Shown here: piece by piece, positions 58,390 to 64,000 of the stretch
Numbering within the stretch: the first letter of the stretch is position 1
How the letters are laid out: the number at the start of each line of letters is the position of its first letter
Assembly: GCA_050260675.1 (NCBI GenBank)
Contig: JBLNCN010000012.1
Coordinates: 1-64,000, forward strand
DNA: 64,000 nucleotides
DNA from: JBBDIP01 sp050260675
GTDB taxonomy: Bacteria > Bacillota > Sulfobacillia > Fermentithermobacillales > Fermentithermobacillaceae
Direction: 5' to 3'
Notes under the pieces: model-generated
The model's database searches: none
Told to the model about the DNA's origin: nothing
What the model saw: the letters and a program-made list of their open reading frames with translations, nothing else
Program-made: the position numbers and the translations under genes

Positions 58390-60261
58390 ATGCCAGGATA
58401 CCAAGGCAAGATACTCCGTGTAGACCTCACGGATAAGCGGATCTGGGTCGAGGAGAAGGGCGAGGACTTCTACAGGACCTATTGGGGCGGCCGGGGGATC
58501 ATCGCGTACTACCTGCTTAACGAGGTGCCCGTGGGAGCCGATCCGCTCGGGCCCGAGAACCTCTTGGTGTTCGCCGCGGGTCCGATGACAGGCCTCCCGC
58601 TGGCTGGGTCGGGCCGAAACTCGGTCGGCGGCAAGTCACCCCTCACAGGCGGATACGGTGACGCCGAAGGCGGAGGCTTTTTTGGCGCCGAGATGAAACG
58701 CGCGGGCTTTGACGCCATCGTGGTCAGGGGTAAAGCAGATAAGCCTGTCTACCTGTACATCCGGGATGGCGAGGCCGAGATACGGGATGCCTCGCACCTG
58801 TGGGGTAAGACCACAGGCGAAGTCGAGGACCTCATCAAAGAAGAGACTGGAGATAGGAATGTCCGCGTGTCTCAGTGCGGCCCCGCAGGGGAGAAGATGG
58901 TCAGGTACGCTTGCGTGGTCAACGACCTCACTCACTTCTGCGGGCGGACCGGCATGGGCGCTGTGATGGGCTCCAAGAACCTGCGCGCGGTCGCGGCCAG
59001 GGGGACCAAGCTCGTACCCTCGGCGGATCCCGATACCATACGCGACCTGGCCAAGTGGATGGTGGAGAACGCCCCCACTCTGGCCGGCGGCATGACGGAC
59101 CTCGGCACAACCGGCATCGTGACCGGCAACAACACGGCGGGCGGCCTGCCGACCCGCAACTTCATGGAAGGCCAGTTCGAGGGGGCCCAGAAGATCACGG
59201 GCACCACCATGAGGGATACCATCCTCATCGGGAGAGAGACCTGCTACGCTTGCCCGGTCCGGTGCAAGCGGGTCGTGCAGGCTGAACAACCATGGAAGGT
59301 TGACCCCAAGTACGGCGGCCCGGAGTACGAGTCGCTGGGTTCATTGGGCTCGGTGCTCGGCATCGACGACCTGGTCGCCGTCACCAAGCTCAACGAGATG
59401 TGCGCCGCTTACGGTCTTGACAGCATATCCACCGGGGTCACCCTGGGGTTTGCCATGGAGTGCTTCGAGAAGGGCCTCATCACGAAGGAAGACACCGGCG
59501 GTTTGGACCTGCGCTTCGGAAATGCCGCGGCCGCTATTGAGGCCGTTTCGATGCTTAAGGACAGGCAGGGCTTCGGCGATCTGCTGGCGTTGGGAAGCAG
59601 GGAGATGGCCCAGAGGATAGGCAAAGGCTCCATGGAATTCGCAATGCACGTCCGGGGCCAGGAGATACCGATGCACGAACCCCGGATGAAGCCCGGCCTC
59701 GGAGTGGGGTACGCGCTGTCCCCCACGGGAGCGGACCACTGCCACAACTTCCATGACACCGGGTATGCCAAGCCAGGTGGTTCAGTTCAGGACCTTAAGT
59801 CATTGGGAGTGGTCGGGGGGCCGTTCGACGTCTACGACCTGTCTCCTGAGAAGATTAACGCGGTCTTGACCGTGACCAACATCCGTACATGGGGAAACCT
59901 GGCGGTCATGTGCCAGTTCGTGCCTTGGAGCCAAGTGCAGAGAGAGCAAATCGCTCGCGCCGCCACCGGATGGACTACTACCTGGGCCGAAATGCTTGCG
60001 GCTGCCGAGCGGGCCAATGTGTTGGCCAGGGTGTTTAACCTTAGAGAGGGCATGGACGTCTCTACGGAGGTCTTGCCAAAGAGGTTCTTCCAACCGTTCA
60101 CTGCCGGACCCCTTGCAGGGAAAGCCTCGGATCCTGAGGAGTGGGAGAGGGCCAAGAAGACGGCCTACGCCCTGTCCGGCTGGGATGAGAATGGTGTCCC
60201 AACCCCCGAACGCCTCGCGAAACTGGGCGTATCGTGGGCGACTAGTCACCTGCCTGCTTAG
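58390..60261 (+). CDS. Tungsten-dependent aldehyde:ferredoxin oxidoreductase
   Basis: 623 residues. AOR oxidises aldehydes to acids and passes the electrons to ferredoxin, using a tungsten- or molybdenum-bispterin cofactor and one [4Fe-4S] cluster. GKILRVDLTDKRIWVEE starts the family domain; CYACPVRCKR holds three cluster cysteines, with the fourth probably in AVMCQFVPW; the pterin segments DLTHFCGRTGMGAVMGSKNLRAVA and DSISTGVTLGFAMECFEKGLI are conserved. Aldehyde range is not readable. Reduced ferredoxin made here could feed the hydrogenase encoded at 23.6-32.2 kb. Start ATG with GGGAGG about nine bases upstream. Confidence 0.93.
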   Translation: MPGYQGKILRVDLTDKRIWVEEKGEDFYRTYWGGRGIIAYYLLNEVPVGADPLGPENLLVFAAGPMTGLPLAGSGRNSVGGKSPLTGGYGDAEGGGFFGAEMKRAGFDAIVVRGKADKPVYLYIRDGEAEIRDASHLWGKTTGEVEDLIKEETGDRNVRVSQCGPAGEKMVRYACVVNDLTHFCGRTGMGAVMGSKNLRAVAARGTKLVPSADPDTIRDLAKWMVENAPTLAGGMTDLGTTGIVTGNNTAGGLPTRNFMEGQFEGAQKITGTTMRDTILIGRETCYACPVRCKRVVQAEQPWKVDPKYGGPEYESLGSLGSVLGIDDLVAVTKLNEMCAAYGLDSISTGVTLGFAMECFEKGLITKEDTGGLDLRFGNAAAAIEAVSMLKDRQGFGDLLALGSREMAQRIGKGSMEFAMHVRGQEIPMHEPRMKPGLGVGYALSPTGADHCHNFHDTGYAKPGGSVQDLKSLGVVGGPFDVYDLSPEKINAVLTVTNIRTWGNLAVMCQFVPWSQVQREQIARAATGWTTTWAEMLAAAERANVLARVFNLREGMDVSTEVLPKRFFQPFTAGPLAGKASDPEEWERAKKTAYALSGWDENGVPTPERLAKLGVSWATSHLPA

Positions 60262-60280
60262 AGTGAAGGATCTTGTCGAA

Positions 60281-60309
60281 GGGGCGGCGTAGTGCATGTG
60301 CGCCGCCCC
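60281..60309 (+). terminator. Hairpin terminator after the aldehyde oxidoreductase gene
   Basis: GGGGCGGCG (60281-60289) pairs perfectly with CGCCGCCCC (60301-60309) around an 11-nt loop. The T-run is weak. Confidence 0.65.
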
Positions 60310-60355
60310 TCACTGTTCTTAGCCCAAGGCGGCCACGGAGAAAGAAGGTACTCAG

Positions 60356-61294
60356 TTGGCAGCATCCGAGAAGGCGCTCATCATCCTGAACCCTGTGGCC
60401 GGCCACGGGAGGTCTTTGGCTCTACGGCAGCAAGTGGAGGACCGGCTCCGCAAGAACGGAGTGGAGTTCGAGACACTTCTGACCGAGCGGCCCGGCCATG
60501 CCCGTGAACTGGCGGCAACGGCCCACCTGAACGGGTTCCGCGTCATCGCGGCCATGGGTGGGGACGGGACGCTGAGCGAGGTTATAAACGGGATGTTCAC
60601 CCGTTACGACGGCAGGATTCCTGAGGACCTGAAACTGGCCGCCATCCCCTCCGGCACGGGAAACGACTTTTTGAGCGGCAGCGACATCTCCACAGAATGG
60701 ATGGACGCCGTGGACGCTCTTGGGGCGCCTTCGCTCCGCAAAGTTGACGTGCTGGAGGTCTCGGATTCCAACGGTCTTCGACGTTACGCCGCCAACTGTC
60801 TTGGCTTTGGATATGACGCCTACGTGACCGGGAACGTCACGAAGAGGGGTACGGGCAGGGTCGGCCCCCTGGGTTACATGGTTGAGGCGCTCCGGGGTCT
60901 ATTCGTGTTCAACCCCGCCAATCTCAAGATCGGTGTAGACGGCGCCGAGCCTTCTGACCGTGAGCGGGTGTGGCTTCTGTCGGTCACCAACTCGGAAAAA
61001 TACGGCGGTGGGATGAAGGTCAACCCGGGAGCCAAGATCGACGACGGCCTCCTCAATTATGCCATGCTTCACGGCGTCTCCAGGAGGAGTCTGTTCAGTC
61101 TCGTGTTCCTTGTGCGGTCCGGAAAGCACATCGGGAAGCCGGGAGTCCTCCTGGGAACCATCGCGAGCATGGTGGTGGACGCCCCGCAGGGTTTCCCGTG
61201 CCACGTCGATGGTGATACTGTTCGTGTAACTTACCCTGTCACCGTGAGAGTGCTGGCGGGGGCTCTTCCCTTCGTGGTGGGAGGAACCGGCTAG
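60356..61294 (+). CDS. Diacylglycerol kinase-family lipid kinase (DagK/YegS)
   Basis: 312 residues. LIILNPVAGHGRSL near the start and AAMGGDGTLSEVINGMF give the phosphate-binding and GGDGT nucleotide motifs; IPSGTGNDF and VDVLEV follow as in DagK, which returns diacylglycerol to phosphatidic acid in membrane lipid recycling. The C-terminal beta domain (VNPGAKIDDGLLNYAMLHGVSR, FPCHVDGD) is complete. TTG start with AGAAGG about eight bases upstream. It may act on another lipid or sphingoid-like substrate. Confidence 0.9.
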   Translation: MAASEKALIILNPVAGHGRSLALRQQVEDRLRKNGVEFETLLTERPGHARELAATAHLNGFRVIAAMGGDGTLSEVINGMFTRYDGRIPEDLKLAAIPSGTGNDFLSGSDISTEWMDAVDALGAPSLRKVDVLEVSDSNGLRRYAANCLGFGYDAYVTGNVTKRGTGRVGPLGYMVEALRGLFVFNPANLKIGVDGAEPSDRERVWLLSVTNSEKYGGGMKVNPGAKIDDGLLNYAMLHGVSRRSLFSLVFLVRSGKHIGKPGVLLGTIASMVVDAPQGFPCHVDGDTVRVTYPVTVRVLAGALPFVVGGTG

Positions 61295-61328
61295 CCCCAC
61301 GGTCACAGGCTGAAAGGGCGGCTCTCCC

Positions 61329-62558
61329 ATGGCTCAAAGCAACACCCGCACAGAGAAGACCATTACCGGGCTGGAACTACGCGCGCTTTTCGATAGGTTC
61401 TGCCCGTTCTCCTCGGACCTGTCGCTGCGGCGAGACGACCAGCGTAAGACCGTCCTTGCGGTTAACGGCAACTATCCTTTGGAGATAGAGGTCGCCGGGT
61501 TCTACCACGCTGCGAGCCTGGATGGCGGGTCTCCCATGATCGTCCAGATAAGCGGCGGGGCCCTCGAGACCCTGGGGAGGGCCCTTCGGCCGAACTCCCT
61601 ATCCGGAGTAGCCGACCTAAGGCAAGGCGCGCGGCTCTTTTGGGCGATATGCCAATCCTACGAGTCCATTTACAGCCCTGGTTTCGTCGCACTCGGCCTG
61701 GACCACTTCGCAGTCCCCGACATCAGAGAGGCGCTGTTCGCCGATAACGACCCGGATAGGCCGCAAGCTCCCTGCCCTTCAGGCGATGAGGTGCGAAGGC
61801 GTCTACGCGAGGCCATCATGGCCGCAGAGAGGTGCGGTATGAGCCGGCCGTCACTGGAGGACACCATCGCTTACGAGGCCTACCTTTGCTCTCAGGAGTA
61901 TCGGCAGGCCCTCATGGGCTTCATGGGGGTCATCGAAGAGATGAAGCCGGCGTGGGCCATGATTGATACGGGCGAGACGCCGCCGGTACTGAACTTCGCC
62001 GTTACCAGGGAAGTTGTTGACATGGTCCGGGAACAGGGAAGTGACGCGATCATTGAAGCGGAGTTCGGAGCCACCGGTCAGGCGGGAGCGGAGGACACCT
62101 ACGAGCCCCTGTCCGGGCAGGACTTGGCCGAGTACGCCCGGCAGGTAGCCGGATTTGTCCAGTATACCGGCGCTGAGGGCATCTCTTACCCCATCGGCAT
62201 GGAGCACGCCGCTCCGACGGCCGTGAAGCACGAGCCGGATGTGGCACGGCTCGAGCACGTTCAGAGGGAGATCATCCGCGTGACAGGGCGTTATGTGCCT
62301 TTTGCCCAACACGGAGGGACAGGCGCCAAGGAGATCGCGCGGGGGCTTGTCGGCAAGAACAACGTGAACACCCACTTCCTGGTCACGGCGGCCCAGTCTT
62401 TCGCCATGCACGTTGCCAAGTACAAGGAAGGTATAGCCCAGGGGCGCAAGTCTGCAAGCGGAACGGCCATGTACTTGTCTGCGGCGCGGGCAGTCATGGA
62501 CGCCACTGTAGATAAGCTGAAGGAGTGCGGCACCTATGGGGCGCTGGCAGGCTGGTGA
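61329..62558 (+). CDS. Divergent class II (fructose-bisphosphate) aldolase-family protein
   Basis: 409 residues, longer than the usual ~285-310. The zinc/phosphate aldolase skeleton can be followed: VNGNYPLEIEVAGFYHAA...SPMIVQIS, ALGLDHFAVPDIREAL (Asp/His), EAEFGATGQAGAEDTY (Glu), GMEHAAPTAVKHEP (zinc His), AQHGGTGAKEIARGLV (zinc His and phosphate loop) and KNNVNTHFLVTAA. A long insert around residues 45-215 replaces the usual early strands. It is probably an aldolase for another ketose phosphate or an inactive relative. It lies after the lipid kinase with 34 bp between them. Confidence 0.75.
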   Translation: MAQSNTRTEKTITGLELRALFDRFCPFSSDLSLRRDDQRKTVLAVNGNYPLEIEVAGFYHAASLDGGSPMIVQISGGALETLGRALRPNSLSGVADLRQGARLFWAICQSYESIYSPGFVALGLDHFAVPDIREALFADNDPDRPQAPCPSGDEVRRRLREAIMAAERCGMSRPSLEDTIAYEAYLCSQEYRQALMGFMGVIEEMKPAWAMIDTGETPPVLNFAVTREVVDMVREQGSDAIIEAEFGATGQAGAEDTYEPLSGQDLAEYARQVAGFVQYTGAEGISYPIGMEHAAPTAVKHEPDVARLEHVQREIIRVTGRYVPFAQHGGTGAKEIARGLVGKNNVNTHFLVTAAQSFAMHVAKYKEGIAQGRKSASGTAMYLSAARAVMDATVDKLKECGTYGALAGW

Positions 62559-62618
62559 TCTACAGGCAGGCGCCAACTCCCCGGGGCTTCGCTGTCCCTC
62601 AGGACTGGCTGTCGCCGG

Positions 62619-64000
62619 TTAGTCCCGCTCGGCCGGTTCTGCTCTGGCCACTCTCTTATCGGAGGTCCTACCGTCCCAGACCCTTATGCTCTTCCACTTG
62701 CCTGTTCTAAAGCGCAGGTAGATCAATATTCCCCTGAAGAACTGGTCGATGCCCATCCCTAACCAGGCGCCCGGCAATCCCATGTCGACCACGTTCACGA
62801 AGAACCACCCCAGGATCACGCGGCCTATCCACATGCCGGCAGCCGTCGAGTACAACGGGTAGGTTGTGTCACCTGCGCCACGCAGTCCACCGGCTAGCAC
62901 AAACTGGGTCGATTGGGCAGGCTGCGCAAACGCATATATCTTCAGCACAAGAGCGGAAACTAGGACCACAGCCATGTCGTTGGTGTATAGAAACGCGATG
63001 TTCTTCCCGAAGAACAGGAAGACGAAAGCCATGAACACGCCTATGGTCATGGCCATGTTCCTGGAGGTGTTTGCGCAACGCTCAGCATCGTCCGGACGCT
63101 CGGCGCCGAGGTACTGGCCCACAAGCGTGGTAGCCGACGTCGCGAAAGCCTGGCCGGGCATGAAGGTCAGGCTGAGGATGTTCATTGCCACCTGGTGCGC
63201 GGCGAAAGTGACCGTGCCCAGCGCGGACACGACCTTGGCGAACATCACCTGGCCGGACCTCAGAACGAGCTGTTCCATGGCTGCGGGAAAGCCGATCTGG
63301 TAGATGCGGCGGAGGATCTCGGAGTCGGGCTTGTACCTCTCCTTAAGGTTAAGCTTTACGCTCTTCTCGCCCTTCACGGCAAGCGCAACGAACCAAACCG
63401 CGGCAACAAACCGCGAGAAGGTAGTAGCTACGCCGGCACCCATAACGCCCCATCTTGGGAAACCGAAGAGGCCATGGATCAGGATGGCATTGAAAACCAC
63501 ATTGACCAGATTGGCTACCAGGTTTACGACCATGGGAGTGCGTGTATCACCCGCTCCGCGCAGACCGGAGGCTATAGCCATGGCGATGGCGTTGAAGATG
63601 AACCCATATCCTACTACCTGGAAGTAGGGGGTGCCTATGGCGATAACGTCAGGCTCGGCGCCCATGAATTCCAGTATCAAGGAGCCGAAAGAGCCGGCGA
63701 AGAGGGATACGATCAGGCCCAAAAGAATAGTCACGTAGAAGGTCTGCTTCAAAGTATTGGAAGCTTCTTCGGGCTCGCCCATCCCTATGAACCTGGCGAC
63801 CAGCGCGGTAGTGCCGACGTTGAGCGCCTGAAAGATGGACTGAAGCAGCATCATGGGTTGGTTTGTGAGCCCGACGGATGTGATGGCGGCGGGTCCCAAC
63901 CGGCCGACCTGGATCATGTCGGCCATCCCGACCAAAGACACCAGGACCATTTCTGTAAGGGTCGGGGCCGCGAGCTGCCAGACGACTTTCCTGGTCTCGG
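62619..64000 (-). CDS. MATE-family efflux transporter (N-terminus outside window)
   Basis: The frame stays open through base 64000 on the minus strand, so the start is outside; the internal ATG at 63950 is not the true start, since the upstream codons (RKVVWQLAAPTLTE) fit the first MATE helix. About 459 residues are visible with twelve helices. LVGMADMIQVGRLGPAAI, ASGLRGAGDTRTPM and the repeated AGGLRGAGDTTYPL match NorM/DinF-like Na+- or H+-driven exporters of cationic compounds. The tail after the last helix is basic. Convergent with the aldolase-like gene. Confidence 0.92.
   Translation of the reverse strand, partial: ETRKVVWQLAAPTLTEMVLVSLVGMADMIQVGRLGPAAITSVGLTNQPMMLLQSIFQALNVGTTALVARFIGMGEPEEASNTLKQTFYVTILLGLIVSLFAGSFGSLILEFMGAEPDVIAIGTPYFQVVGYGFIFNAIAMAIASGLRGAGDTRTPMVVNLVANLVNVVFNAILIHGLFGFPRWGVMGAGVATTFSRFVAAVWFVALAVKGEKSVKLNLKERYKPDSEILRRIYQIGFPAAMEQLVLRSGQVMFAKVVSALGTVTFAAHQVAMNILSLTFMPGQAFATSATTLVGQYLGAERPDDAERCANTSRNMAMTIGVFMAFVFLFFGKNIAFLYTNDMAVVLVSALVLKIYAFAQPAQSTQFVLAGGLRGAGDTTYPLYSTAAGMWIGRVILGWFFVNVVDMGLPGAWLGMGIDQFFRGILIYLRFRTGKWKSIRVWDGRTSDKRVARAEPAERD

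Noticed and set aside
62619..63950. MATE gene as complete with start at 63950
   Set aside because: The frame continues to the window edge with codons that fit the first MATE helix, so the gene is treated as truncated by the window.
1..64000. tRNA or rRNA genes
   Set aside because: No cloverleaf with TTCGA-type T-arm and CCA-like end, and no rRNA core sequence, was noticed on either strand.

Overview
The window looks like a chromosomal segment of a moderately GC-rich anaerobic member of the Bacillota. Supporting signs are a c-di-AMP (ydaO-type) riboswitch in front of a SleB-type cell-wall hydrolase, a 3H-domain NiaR-like repressor, a DppA D-aminopeptidase, GatCAB, a multi-subunit [FeFe] hydrogenase and an aldehyde:ferredoxin oxidoreductase. 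Strong AGGAGG-type ribosome binding sites and frequent GTG/TTG starts fit this. I cannot name a genus from the sequence alone.

Layout. 1-1.7 kb: right part of an IS21-family element (end of istA, complete istB), followed by about 400 bp carrying a 13-bp palindrome repeated about every 31.7 bp. 1.8-8.98 kb: MFS exporter, RseC-like protein, a two-gene XPB-type helicase operon, a DppA peptidase and a DUF1287 protein. 9.1-18.7 kb: a tight housekeeping run (pcrA-like helicase, ligA, gatC, gatA, gatB, murB, RlmD/TrmA-type methyltransferase). 18.7-23.4 kb: an accessory stretch with one strikingly AT-rich gene and several small orphan-type enzymes or DUF proteins.

23.6-33.4 kb is the centrepiece, a hydrogenase operon. 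In order it encodes a fusion of an anti-sigma-like HATPase domain, ferredoxin clusters, an H-cluster-like domain and an Fe4 domain; a DRTGG protein; a NuoE-like subunit; a stand-alone HATPase; a thioredoxin-like [2Fe-2S] protein; a 1008-residue NuoF-GltD fusion; and a complete HydA. A membrane protein built from two similar halves follows. The 3' end of hydA and its terminator are repeated at the end of that membrane gene. The catalytic subunits point to electron bifurcation among H2, ferredoxin and NAD, probably with NADP through the GltD part. The first four genes look like a redox- or H2-sensing relay.

33.5-49.6 kb: polysaccharide deacetylase, YerB-like lipoprotein, FmdB zinc ribbon, an ECF S-component probably controlled by the nearby NiaR, SleB with its riboswitch, a second DppA directly before tldD-tldE and an S41-type lipoprotein, then an M20 peptidase, an AEC carrier, an amidohydrolase, a MazG remnant, a class II aldolase, a HAD phosphatase and an orphan membrane protein. 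49.7-64 kb: two paralogous M14 carboxypeptidases flanking an OGG-type glycosylase, an EamA transporter and an ApbE/FMN-binding pair; then a YdjM-like membrane protein, an aldehyde:ferredoxin oxidoreductase, a lipid kinase, a divergent class II aldolase and a MATE transporter cut by the window edge. Peptidases (two M55, TldD/E, M20, two M14, S41) are unusually dense, which suggests peptide scavenging or peptide maturation in an anaerobe that disposes of electrons through ferredoxin and hydrogenase.
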